34,025 nucleotides of DNA from SFEB01 sp964612455 (GTDB lineage Bacteria > Bacillota > Clostridia > Christensenellales > CAG-314), in NCBI GenBank assembly GCA_964612455.1, contig CAZTCB010000013.1, positions 1 to 34,025 on the forward strand, read 5' to 3'. A program made the translations under genes and the position numbers. Positions 26,383 through 33,583 of this stretch are shown here, piece by piece; the first letter of the stretch is position 1, and every line of letters starts with the position of its first letter. The notes beneath the pieces were generated by a model. The model searched no databases and was not told the origin of the DNA. It was given only the letters and a program-made list of their open reading frames with translations.

Positions 26383-27537
26383 TTGAAAATTTTAGGAATT
26401 ATTTGCGAATACAACCCTTTTCACATAGGTCATCTACGCCATATTGATTTTTGCAAAAAAATTTACGGCGAAGATACCCTCCTCTGTTGCGTAATGTCGG
26501 GCAATTTTACGCAACGCGGATTGCCCGCCGTACTCGACAAGCATACCCGCGCGAAACACGCAATTCTTGCCGGAGCGGACGCGGTGATAGAATTGCCGTT
26601 TCTTTTTTCCACCGGGAGCGCGACGGACTTTGCAAACGGCGGCGTAAAAATACTCGGCCTACTGAACGCAAACGGCATTTGTTGCGGCAGCGAATGCGGA
26701 AATGTCGAAGAAATAACGAAATTGAGCAAGCGACTGCTGAACCCGACGTCTGAATTTAACGCAAAAATCAAAGAAATCCTGAGCCTCGGAGAAAACTATC
26801 CGACGGCCGTCTCACGTGCCGAAAAAGAGCTATTCGGCAGCGACCTGCTCTCTCTCCCCAACAATCTGCTTGCGGTAGAATACGCCAAGTCTGTTTTTAC
26901 TCACGTACCCGATACGGAGTTTTTTACAATCGCGCGCGACAGCGATTATCGTTGCGACAGCTCGGACAGCGTCACGTCCGCAGCGATACGTAAGGCGTTT
27001 TTCGACCGCGAGCTAAAAAAAATAAAAAACAACGTTCCCGATTACGTCTTTAAAGACCTTAACGACGCCGACGCATCGTCGGCAAAAAGGTTTTACGACT
27101 TTTTACCCCTTGCACTGTCAACAAAAACAAAAACAGAGCTGTCAGATATCGCCGAAGTATCCGAAGGGATAGAAAATCTCCTCTATGACAATCTCTGCTT
27201 TAACTACGACGAATACGTCGCAAAGATAAAAACAAAACGCTACACCCGCCTGAAATTAAACCGCATATTGCTGTACGGCGCACTCGGTATAGATAAAAAA
27301 ATACAGGAAGTAAAAAGATCTGCAACCGATATTCCTCTTAAACTACTCGCAGTGAAAAACGACGATAAAGTACTGAAAGCCGTTTTACCGAAAATAGACG
27401 AAATCAACGAACGCAATAAAACGAGTCCCGAATACATTACAATTGAAGAATCAACCGAAAAATCCGACAGGTTTTACAATACTATTTTTAACATAGTACA
27501 AGATAAAAACCAAAAAAACAAAATCAGGAAGTATTAA
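26383..27537 (+). CDS. tmcAL: tRNA(Met) cytidine acetate ligase TmcAL (YlbM)
   Basis: Bacillota enzyme that makes N4-acetylcytidine at the wobble base of elongator tRNA-Met, using acetate and ATP rather than acetyl-CoA. 384 residues. Nucleotidyltransferase motif HIGH at 14-17 in EYNPFHIGHLRH, followed by SGNFTQRGLPAVLDKHTRA and GADAVIELPF, all diagnostic. The start is TTG (26383-26385) with an AGG about nine bases upstream; homologs begin at the same place. It is divergent from pta-ackA, which produces acetate. It is followed after 47 bases by ylbJ; B. subtilis keeps both genes in one neighbourhood. Confidence 0.95.
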   Translation: MKILGIICEYNPFHIGHLRHIDFCKKIYGEDTLLCCVMSGNFTQRGLPAVLDKHTRAKHAILAGADAVIELPFLFSTGSATDFANGGVKILGLLNANGICCGSECGNVEEITKLSKRLLNPTSEFNAKIKEILSLGENYPTAVSRAEKELFGSDLLSLPNNLLAVEYAKSVFTHVPDTEFFTIARDSDYRCDSSDSVTSAAIRKAFFDRELKKIKNNVPDYVFKDLNDADASSAKRFYDFLPLALSTKTKTELSDIAEVSEGIENLLYDNLCFNYDEYVAKIKTKRYTRLKLNRILLYGALGIDKKIQEVKRSATDIPLKLLAVKNDDKVLKAVLPKIDEINERNKTSPEYITIEESTEKSDRFYNTIFNIVQDKNQKNKIRKY

Positions 27538-27561
27538 AACTCATAAAAATACTAAAAACAT

Positions 27562-27596
27562 GCGCTTTCTCATAAAATATCGATATGAAAAAGCGC
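27562..27596 (+). promoter_or_regulatory. Hairpin covering the ylbJ start codon
   Basis: GCGCTTTCTCAT (27562-27573) pairs with ATGAAAAAGCGC (27585-27596), 11 of 12 positions, with an 11-base loop. The second arm begins with the ylbJ ATG, so the start codon would be paired in the mRNA. No Shine-Dalgarno site is visible upstream. Confidence 0.6.
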
Positions 27597-28514
27597 TTTT
27601 TAAACGTCTTGATTACGGCGTGTTTATTTGCCTTTATCTTTGCTTTCTTATCAAACGCAAAGAAGTATTCTGCCGTCACCCTCGAAGGTTTGACGGTATT
27701 TTGCCTTAACGTACTCCCCTGCCTTTTTCCGTTTTTCGTCGTCAGTAAATTGCTTGTAGAGCTAAATTGCCTCGACAAAATATGCGGTTTGTTTTATCCT
27801 TTGACCTGTCGCTTCGTAAAAGAAAAAGAAGGCGCCTACGTGTTTTTAATAAGCCTCGTGAGCGGTTTTCCCGTTGGTGTCTCTACCGCCGTGGAAATGT
27901 GTCAAAAAGGAATTTTATCTAAAGAATCCTGCGAAAACGTGTGCGTTTTCAGTAATTTTGCAGGTCCGATTTTCGTTATCGGTTCGGTAGGAAATTTTTT
28001 TAACGACGCAAAAATAGGTATCATTCTTTACGTCTCTTGCGTTGTCGGAGGAATTGTAAACGGGCTTGTTTTTTGTCGTAAAAAATCACCCTCTTTTTCC
28101 AAACACTCGACTTTGGCAATTACCGAAAAATCCGATTCTGTTTTTTACGACTGCATCTACTCGTCGGTACGCAATATTTTGTTTGTCGGAGCCACTATCG
28201 TTATGTTTTACCTTCTTGGGCGAATGATATTTTCGTTTCTCCCCGCAATGCCGTTGTCAGTCGAAGCGTTGCTGCAAGGACTTTTGGAAATGACAGGCGG
28301 CGTGCGTATTGCGGCACAACTCTCCAATCGTTTTTTCGGCACGTTGATTGCAAGTTTCATTGTCGGTTTCGGGGGGCTGTGCGTTTTTTTACAATGTTGC
28401 TCTTTTTGGCAAAAATGTAACATAAACTGCGGAAAAATGCTGTTAAAAAAAGCAACCCAAGCGGTTGCTTCTTTTTTGGCATGTTTTATTTTACTGCTTA
28501 TCTTTGGCATCTGA
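27585..28514 (+). CDS. ylbJ: YlbJ-type sporulation integral membrane protein
   Basis: 309-residue membrane protein with about eight hydrophobic segments and the Gate-like fold features of the YlbJ/SpoVM-related family: CLNVLPCLFPFFVVSKLL near 43-60, SGFPVG near 93-98, FSNFAGPIFVIGSVG near 123-137 and FIVGFGGLCVFLQ near 266-278. YlbJ is needed for spore heat resistance in B. subtilis, so this suggests a spore former or a descendant of one. Its 3' end overlaps the convergent DAHP synthase gene by 24 bases and contains that gene's terminator. Translation initiation looks weak: there is no ribosome binding site and the ATG lies in a hairpin. Confidence 0.85.
   Translation: MKKRFLNVLITACLFAFIFAFLSNAKKYSAVTLEGLTVFCLNVLPCLFPFFVVSKLLVELNCLDKICGLFYPLTCRFVKEKEGAYVFLISLVSGFPVGVSTAVEMCQKGILSKESCENVCVFSNFAGPIFVIGSVGNFFNDAKIGIILYVSCVVGGIVNGLVFCRKKSPSFSKHSTLAITEKSDSVFYDCIYSSVRNILFVGATIVMFYLLGRMIFSFLPAMPLSVEALLQGLLEMTGGVRIAAQLSNRFFGTLIASFIVGFGGLCVFLQCCSFWQKCNINCGKMLLKKATQAVASFLACFILLLIFGI
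28444..28477. terminator. Bidirectional intrinsic terminator inside ylbJ
   Basis: Perfect 8-bp stem AAGCAACC (28450-28457) / GGTTGCTT (28463-28470), 5-base loop, with six Ts at 28472-28477 on the plus strand and six As at 28444-28449 giving Ts on the minus strand. It lies about 20-45 bases past the DAHP synthase stop, but about 40 bases before the ylbJ stop. Confidence 0.82.
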
Positions 28515-29522
28515 CTCGTCGCCGTTAACTGACGGCAACATATCGTAAAGTTTCAGAATCAACTCCCGCGTATCATCCCAATCCAGACACTCGTCGACTT
28601 TAGATACGCCGTATTCATTCATTGCGCTACCTGCGTGCAGATAACTCTCCAACATCAGTCCCCTCGCCGAAGTATTTGTTACCACCGACAAAGCAACGTT
28701 TATTTGATTTGCGGCATGTTTTTTGCTATTGGCATGACTGCAATCCACCATGACGAACTCGCACGGTACGTTTAACCGTTGACAATCTTTTTTTAATCTG
28801 TCTATACTTTCAGCGTCCGCATTCGAGTGAAACGCTCCGTCGGCATCGTTGTATCCCCTCAATACGGCATGAGCGTACTCGTTGCCTACCGTTGCCATCT
28901 GTCCGTCGCGGAATAAAAAGTCTTTACGCGTTTTCACCGCGCGCAAACTCCCGGCGAGGTTGGTCAGATTGCCCGACAAATCGTTTTTAACGCCCACCGC
29001 ACACTCGAGACCGCTGGCTATGTTTCGGTATATAGGCGTATTCGATTGCCTCGCTCCCAAAAAATAGTAACTGACCAAATCGCCGTTGTAATCGAGTTGT
29101 TCGGTATATAAAAACTCGTCAGCCACAGGCAATCCGGTCCTGCTGATACAGTTGGCAAGCATTTTTCTCGTCTTTATAATGCCTTTTTCTATTTCTATTT
29201 TATCTCCGTCCGGTTGAAACATCATACCGAGATAACCGTCGCCGACACTACGAGCTTTTGCCGTATACAAACGCGGCACAAGAAATATTTTATCGTTTAC
29301 TTTCAGACTGAGTTCTTTGAGCCTTAGACAAAACTCCAGCACCGCATCGGCATCGTCCGCACCGCATGGGCCACAAACAATCAAAAATCGTTTGTCGATG
29401 CCCGCTATTATATCTTTTATAATGCGATCGTTAGCTTCTTTAACCGCGACGGAAGTTTTATCCAATTTTATCTTTTTGCGGAGTTTGTCCGGCTTTATTA
29501 TCTTATCGAATTTTTGAAACAT
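28491..29522 (-). CDS. 3-deoxy-7-phosphoheptulonate (DAHP) synthase, divergent class I type
   Basis: First step of aromatic amino acid synthesis, joining phosphoenolpyruvate and erythrose-4-phosphate. 343 residues, related to E. coli AroF/G/H. Conserved parts: GPC at 51-53, RLYTAKARSVGDGYLG at 84-99, GLPVADEFL, VGVKND, SHANSKKH, GLMLESYL and CLDWDDT, covering the metal and substrate ligands. Two usually invariant motifs are altered: GPCS reads GPCG and the KPRT motif reads KARS. The ATG at 29520-29522 lies within the end of coaD, with GAGGT about six bases before it; a TTG two codons earlier is less likely. No other aro genes are nearby. Confidence 0.87.
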   Translation of the reverse strand: MFQKFDKIIKPDKLRKKIKLDKTSVAVKEANDRIIKDIIAGIDKRFLIVCGPCGADDADAVLEFCLRLKELSLKVNDKIFLVPRLYTAKARSVGDGYLGMMFQPDGDKIEIEKGIIKTRKMLANCISRTGLPVADEFLYTEQLDYNGDLVSYYFLGARQSNTPIYRNIASGLECAVGVKNDLSGNLTNLAGSLRAVKTRKDFLFRDGQMATVGNEYAHAVLRGYNDADGAFHSNADAESIDRLKKDCQRLNVPCEFVMVDCSHANSKKHAANQINVALSVVTNTSARGLMLESYLHAGSAMNEYGVSKVDECLDWDDTRELILKLYDMLPSVNGDESDAKDKQ

Positions 29523-29991
29523 CGACAACCTCTTTTATCTTTTCAACCAGTCCGTCGGGAACCAAACCGTATATGTCCTCGTCATACTTGATAAACTCTC
29601 TCACCAGCGTACTGCTGATATGGCGATACTCCGGGGCGGAAAGCAAAAACAAAGTTTCTACTCCGAACGTTTTTTTATTGACGGTAGCCATCTGATACTC
29701 GTACTCCAAATCAATCGAATTTCGCAAAGACTTTACTATACAGTCGACTTTGTTTTTTTTGCAAAAATCCGCCAACGTGCCGTTAAAACTCATTACTTTT
29801 ACGTTGTTTAAGCCGCCACAAGCCTCTGTAAGCAGTTTTTCCCTATTTGACAATGAAATACAACATGTCTTGTTGACGTTGTCGGTAACTGCAACTATCA
29901 ACTCGTCAAACAAAACGGCAGCTCGCTTTATTATTTCGACATGACCTGAATGTACGGGAGAAAAACTCCCTGCAAAAACCGCCCTTTTCAT
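29503..29991 (-). CDS. coaD: Phosphopantetheine adenylyltransferase
   Basis: Penultimate step of coenzyme A synthesis. 162 residues, normal. Nucleotidyltransferase motif HSGH at 14-17 in GSFSPVHSGH (the aspartate usually found before the proline is serine here), KSLRN for substrate binding near 88-92, and ISSTLVRE near 125-132. Its ATG overlaps the rsmD stop by four bases, the usual rsmD-coaD coupling. Confidence 0.96.
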   Translation of the reverse strand: MKRAVFAGSFSPVHSGHVEIIKRAAVLFDELIVAVTDNVNKTCCISLSNREKLLTEACGGLNNVKVMSFNGTLADFCKKNKVDCIVKSLRNSIDLEYEYQMATVNKKTFGVETLFLLSAPEYRHISSTLVREFIKYDEDIYGLVPDGLVEKIKEVVDVSKIR

Positions 29992-30539
29992 TGTTCGTCT
30001 CCTACTACCTGATAAAAACTAAAACTGCACTTGCCCATCGTCTTAACTCTGTACTTTGACAAATTTCCTACGCTGTCCGGCAATTGGTTTGCGGTATCAT
30101 GCTCAAATACGATTATGGCGTCTTTAGACAAAACGTCGCTTTTTTCAAGTCGCTTTAATACGTCGTAATACAACCCGTCATGATACGGCGGATCTGCAAA
30201 CACAACGTCAAACTTTTGTTTTAAACTACCTATTGCCGAGTCGTACGACAAGTTTAAAACCGTAGACTGTGACAAACAACCGCATTTTTCGCAATTGGCT
30301 TTAATCGTCTTTACCGCGTCTTTGTTAACGTCGACAAACACACAACTCGCCGCTCCGCGGCTCAACGCCTCTAAACCGAGACTGCCGCTACCCGAAAAAA
30401 TATCCAGAATATGTGCCTCGGGTATATCTGCCTGCAAGATGTTAAACAACGTTTCCTTTGTGCGATCCAGCGTCGGTCTCAACGTCGTCTTGGGAACGTC
30501 AAGCTTGCGACCTTTAAATTTTCCCGCTATAACTCTCAT
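29988..30539 (-). CDS. rsmD: 16S rRNA (guanine-966-N2) methyltransferase RsmD
   Basis: SAM-dependent methyltransferase acting on 16S rRNA during 30S assembly. 183 residues. SAM-binding DIFSGSGSLGLEALSRGA starts at residue 46 and the catalytic DPPY is at 116-119. The N-terminal RVIAGKFKGRKL and RPTLDRTKETLFN are family features. A GGAG lies unusually far (about 15 bases) upstream of the ATG. First gene of rsmD-coaD-DAHP synthase. Confidence 0.96.
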   Translation of the reverse strand: MRVIAGKFKGRKLDVPKTTLRPTLDRTKETLFNILQADIPEAHILDIFSGSGSLGLEALSRGAASCVFVDVNKDAVKTIKANCEKCGCLSQSTVLNLSYDSAIGSLKQKFDVVFADPPYHDGLYYDVLKRLEKSDVLSKDAIIVFEHDTANQLPDSVGNLSKYRVKTMGKCSFSFYQVVGDEQ

Positions 30540-30584
30540 TTTTACGAAATACTCGCTCCGTAATAATAATTTACCTTATATTGT

Positions 30585-30613
30585 ATTTTATCATGTTTTT
30601 TCATTAAACACAA
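30585..30613 (-). promoter_or_regulatory. Candidate promoter of rsmD
   Basis: TTGTGT (30613-30608), 17-base spacer, TAAAAT (30590-30585). It is immediately back-to-back with the candidate promoter of the divergent membrane protein gene. Confidence 0.5.
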
Positions 30614-30642
30614 TTGCATTGATACAAAAAGTATGATAAAAT
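30614..30642 (+). promoter_or_regulatory. Candidate promoter of the small membrane protein gene
   Basis: TTGCAT (30614-30619), 17-base spacer, TAAAAT (30637-30642). The predicted start near 30649 would leave only about ten bases before the ATG, overlapping the GAGGT site, so the exact placement may be off. Confidence 0.45.
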
Positions 30643-30658
30643 AAAAAAAGAGGTCATC

Positions 30659-31117
30659 ATGAAACGATTTAAGTATAAATTAAACGGCATCACCAAGGTT
30701 TTGGTTGCAGTCGGATGCGTCTTGTGTCTCGTAGCGATAGCGGCATCCGTAATTAAACTCATAGTAGTAGAAAACAACTCGTACCCGTCAATCGTTTTTA
30801 ACGTAATCACGATAACGTTTGCGGTAGTTTTTATCGTTGCTTTTTGTCTTGTTTTATCTATCCGTTACGACGTCAACGCAGGCGGAGTGAGGCTTGTTTT
30901 GGGGTTTTTTACAATAAAAAACGGGAGTTTTTCTCCGGAAAAAATTGCCGCAGTCGTACGCAAAACAAAAACCAACGTCCTGCTGATAGTAAGCGACCTT
31001 ACCGTTGAAAATCCTCTCGGGACGATTATAAATATCGATTCGTCGTTGTTTGAGGGGTTTATAAAAGCTCTGTCTGACAGCGGAATATCATTCGATTACA
31101 TCGAAGATATAGAGTAA
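30659..31117 (+). CDS. Two-helix membrane protein with a PH-like C-terminal part
   Basis: 152 residues, not recognised as a named family. Two membrane segments (about 13-37 and 44-66) are followed by a soluble, beta-rich stretch (67-152: SIRYDVNAGGVRLVLGFF, then FSPEKIAAVV) that resembles the bacterial PH (bPH) domain of membrane proteins. GAGGT lies five bases before the ATG. It stands alone, divergent from rsmD and convergent with the cyclase gene, with a strong terminator after it. Function is unknown; the PH-like reading is my inference from pattern only. Confidence 0.7.
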   Translation: MKRFKYKLNGITKVLVAVGCVLCLVAIAASVIKLIVVENNSYPSIVFNVITITFAVVFIVAFCLVLSIRYDVNAGGVRLVLGFFTIKNGSFSPEKIAAVVRKTKTNVLLIVSDLTVENPLGTIINIDSSLFEGFIKALSDSGISFDYIEDIE

Positions 31118-31185
31118 CCGTTGACGTCGATTAAAAACGCCGTTGTTTATACTGTTTTACAATCTAACTGAAACGAAAAAATTTT

Positions 31186-31219
31186 AAATCCCGTACGTTT
31201 GTCAGCGTACGGGATTTTT
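31186..31219. terminator. Bidirectional intrinsic terminator between convergent genes
   Basis: Perfect 12-bp stem AAATCCCGTACG (31186-31197) / CGTACGGGATTT (31206-31217), 8-base loop, Ts to 31219 on the plus strand and an A-rich run before 31186 for the minus strand. It serves the small membrane protein gene (+) and the cyclase gene (-). Confidence 0.92.
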
Positions 31220-31273
31220 AAAGTGGCGTTACTTATTTAGATACGATTTGTGTATAGTTATAAAACGGTTTTA

Positions 31274-31870
31274 TCACTCGGCGGATATCAGTATCGCCCT
31301 ACACGGCGCACCGTCCGCACCAGATAAATTTAGCGGAGCCACATTTAAAAAATAAACGCCCTCGTTTACTTCGGATAAACAAATCCCTTCAAGCAAAACA
31401 ACGTCGGCACCCAAAAGGACGAGATGCACTTCCATCGGCGAGTCTTGCGGACCGACTGTCTGAGGTTCGTTCCCCAAAAGCAAAACCCCCGAAGACGCAA
31501 ACGTCTTTGCCGCATCAAACGACACTTCTACTTTGCCTTTTAAAAGAATTCTCTTTGAAGCTTCCGCGTTTTGTTTTTTTGCTTTTTTTATTATTTCTGC
31601 AGCATCGTCCCCCGTAACGACTCCATGTCGCTCGGCAACGTAAGCAAGCCCCACAAACGCGTCTAAACGTATCTCGTCCACGGTTTTTCCTTCTTTAATA
31701 AAATGAAACGGCGCGTCTATATGCGTGCCGTTGTGCGCACACATGGAAAACGCCGTCAAATTGTACACGTCGCCTTTTTGCGTTGATTTAAGTATTTCTT
31801 TTTTAGGCGTCGGATCACCGGGATACACCTGACAATTAAAAACTTCCTGAGAAATATCGTAAATTTTCAT
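31274..31870 (-). CDS. Cyclase / kynurenine-formamidase-like metal hydrolase
   Basis: 198 residues. The family motif HNGTHIDAPFHF at 46-57 (HxGTHxDxPxHF) binds the metal. Family members hydrolyse N-formylkynurenine, isatin or other amides; the substrate here cannot be told. Upstream in-frame ATGs exist (31888 and earlier), but the ATG at 31868-31870 has GGAGA about nine bases before it, matches family starts (MKIYDISQEV) and is chosen. It has its own promoter and a shared terminator, with no pathway genes beside it. Confidence 0.86.
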   Translation of the reverse strand: MKIYDISQEVFNCQVYPGDPTPKKEILKSTQKGDVYNLTAFSMCAHNGTHIDAPFHFIKEGKTVDEIRLDAFVGLAYVAERHGVVTGDDAAEIIKKAKKQNAEASKRILLKGKVEVSFDAAKTFASSGVLLLGNEPQTVGPQDSPMEVHLVLLGADVVLLEGICLSEVNEGVYFLNVAPLNLSGADGAPCRAILISAE

Positions 31871-31909
31871 TACTCGCGTCTCCGCCATAAATTTTATTTT
31901 TCGTAAAGC

Positions 31910-31938
31910 ATTGTACCACAATAACTCGATTTTTTCAA
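31910..31938 (-). promoter_or_regulatory. Sigma-A-type promoter of the cyclase gene
   Basis: TTGAAA (-35, 31938-31933), 17-base spacer, TACAAT (-10, 31915-31910). It gives a leader of about 35 bases that includes the GGAGA site. Confidence 0.78.
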
Positions 31939-31963
31939 TATATTGCCATTATTAAACGTAACT

Positions 31964-32010
31964 TTTTAAAAATAAACAAGGTCTGATCGCTTACGTGTCA
32001 AACCTTGTTT
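31964..32010 (-). terminator. Terminator hairpin after the XRE regulator gene
   Basis: AAACAAGGT (31974-31982) / ACCTTGTTT (32002-32010), then a C/A position that becomes G-U in minus-strand RNA, then three more pairs; loop 11. Minus-strand Ts follow. It lies about 70 bases past the XRE gene stop. A near copy of its core is at 33383-33409. Confidence 0.65.
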
Positions 32011-32081
32011 CATACGCAAACATATTATCAAACGAAAAAAGACGAGATAAAATACAAAAAGGACTGATTAGCCGTTGTTCC

Positions 32082-33059
32082 TCACTCTGCGACAGAAATA
32101 TTACTTAAAAATTCTCCGATTGCGTCAATGGACTTTCCTATACCGTCGGGAGCTTTGACAGTTATAAAATAATAAACGTCGTTGCAATCCTTTAGAGTTA
32201 CGAGCCATGTTGTTTCATCAAAATGCAACGCAAAACCGTATATACGCATTTTGTCGCCGTTTTTTGTTAAACCGCCGTCTATTTCGTAATAATCCGCATT
32301 TTGGGACGCGCAAACCCGTGACCTTAATATCCGCGCACCCCCTGCCAAATATATGTTTTCATTTGAAGAAAACACGCCGATATTTTTTAAATCTACGTAC
32401 ATTGCAAACCTAACCATATCCATAGACGACTGATACCCTTTGTCGACATAATATGAATAATAATCGGTATCCACTAAAGGATTAACGACGTTTGCCGCAT
32501 AATTTGCATTAAACTCAATAAAGTTTCCGTTTGCGTCCGTATAAAGTCCCTGACCTTGCTCAGTCGCAACAAATCCATCGGGTAAATTGCATACTACCAT
32601 CGGTTTGTTATCTTCGCAAAATACGATTGTCGACGCATTACCGTTTCCGATAAGAAGGTTTTGTTTTCTATTGATAACAATATTGCCACTTACTCCTTCG
32701 GGGTGCAATATTTTTGACCGATTAACCACGTTGCATACTCCGACTATCGCCAAAACAAAAACGATTGTCGCAACACACAACGCAATTATTTTTTTAATCT
32801 TCGACGTTGTAGCTACTTTCTCTACTTTAGGAATATTCTCAATATCGTTTTTTGTCTCTTGAAATTCGCTGCCGAGCAATTCATCTAAACTCACGTCGAA
32901 AATTTGAGATAAAATGCGAGCTTGTTCAATATTTGGCGCAGTTTCTCCTAATTCCCACTTTGAAATAGTCTGCCGAGCAACACCTACTTCATCCGCAAGC
33001 TGCTCTTGCGATAAACCGCTCTTTTTTCTTAATTCATAAATCCGATTTGTTAAACTCAT
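32082..33059 (-). CDS. Membrane-anchored XRE-family regulator with an outer domain
   Basis: 325 residues. Residues 5-60 form an HTH_XRE DNA-binding domain (SGLSQEQLADEVGVARQTISKWE). A linker of about 30 residues leads to one membrane helix at about 90-112, which places residues 113-325 outside the cell. The outer part is not recognised; it is rich in N, Y, D and G with two separated aromatic clusters (YYSYYVDKGY; DYYEIDGG). AGGGGG lies seven bases before the ATG. The architecture suggests an external signal read directly by a DNA-binding protein, similar to one-component membrane regulators; the target genes are unknown. Confidence 0.85.
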   Translation of the reverse strand: MSLTNRIYELRKKSGLSQEQLADEVGVARQTISKWELGETAPNIEQARILSQIFDVSLDELLGSEFQETKNDIENIPKVEKVATTSKIKKIIALCVATIVFVLAIVGVCNVVNRSKILHPEGVSGNIVINRKQNLLIGNGNASTIVFCEDNKPMVVCNLPDGFVATEQGQGLYTDANGNFIEFNANYAANVVNPLVDTDYYSYYVDKGYQSSMDMVRFAMYVDLKNIGVFSSNENIYLAGGARILRSRVCASQNADYYEIDGGLTKNGDKMRIYGFALHFDETTWLVTLKDCNDVYYFITVKAPDGIGKSIDAIGEFLSNISVAE

Positions 33060-33083
33060 CCGTATTCCCCCTCATATGCGTAA

Positions 33084-33112
33084 ATCATAGCATTTATTGT
33101 CCTGACAGTCTA
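33084..33112 (-). promoter_or_regulatory. Promoter of the XRE regulator gene
   Basis: TAGACT (-35, 33112-33107), 17-base spacer ending in TGC, TATGAT (-10, 33089-33084), so an extended -10. It lies about 25 bases upstream of the ATG. Confidence 0.65.
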
Positions 33113-33294
33113 CCGCTTTACGTTGGAAAAATCGCCCGTTTTCTTAACATTTTAAAATTCAGACTATTTTTGCTTTTAAATCCATTTTCACGCAGCAATT
33201 GATATGTCGATTTAGAAACGACAGAAATGAACCATATTTACTAACTTTATAAATACAGGATGTTATCTGATTTAAATTCCAATAATATTGTTAA

Positions 33295-33323
33295 CTGACA
33301 GTTATACCACCATATTTTTTAAT
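33295..33323 (+). promoter_or_regulatory. Candidate plus-strand promoter before the recombinase fragment
   Basis: CTGACA (-35, 33295-33300), 17-base spacer, TTTAAT (-10, 33318-33323). Both boxes match five of six consensus bases. Whether it is used is unknown, since the following reading frame looks like a gene remnant. Confidence 0.4.
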
Positions 33324-33330
33324 ACGGTGG
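33307..33330 (-). repeat. Inverted repeat, 10 bp
   Basis: CCACCATATT (33307-33316) and AATACGGTGG (33321-33330) with a 4-base loop. The single A/C mismatch becomes a U-G pair in minus-strand RNA. No T-run follows, so it is not a plain terminator. Confidence 0.55.
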
Positions 33331-33376
33331 CATTAGTATTTACCTTATAAATAGGAAAACAACTCCTTTGCGTAAA

Positions 33377-33409
33377 GAAAAAAGGTCTGATACTTTTCGT
33401 ATCAAACCT
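33377..33409 (-). terminator. Terminator-like hairpin, second copy of a repeated core
   Basis: As minus-strand RNA, AGGTTTGATAC (33409-33399) pairs with GTATCAGACCT (33393-33383) with one G-U pair and a 5-base loop, followed by six Ts (33382-33377 region). Core AAGGTTTGA-N11-TCAGACCT matches the hairpin at 31974-32010 in sequence and spacing. Confidence 0.6.
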
Positions 33410-33583
33410 ATGCTTTTCTTAAAATTATACGAGCAACAATTAGAAATTGTTTTCCACGAGGCTATTCTTTCACTTTATGATAAATATGACGAATTCTTTA
33501 ATGATGTCAGTATTATCTTGCAACGGAGCATTAAAACTAAAACCCGTCAAAAGCAAATTCTAAAACTACTCAAAAAGAAAAAT

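Larger units (their letters stand above)
33113..33367. other. Non-coding AT-rich stretch with small palindromes
   Basis: Together with the XRE promoter this makes about 308 bases without a gene. I see a 13-base palindrome TAACTG-A-CAGTTA at 33292-33304, a plus-strand promoter candidate at 33295-33323, and a hairpin at 33307-33330. Nothing else was recognised; no small gene with a ribosome binding site is visible. Confidence 0.5.

Noticed and set aside
27543..27578. Sigma-E-like -10 (CATAAAAT) upstream of ylbJ, attractive because ylbJ is a sporulation gene
   Set aside because: It lies only seven bases before the ATG, leaving no room for a leader, and the spacing to any -35-like sequence is wrong.
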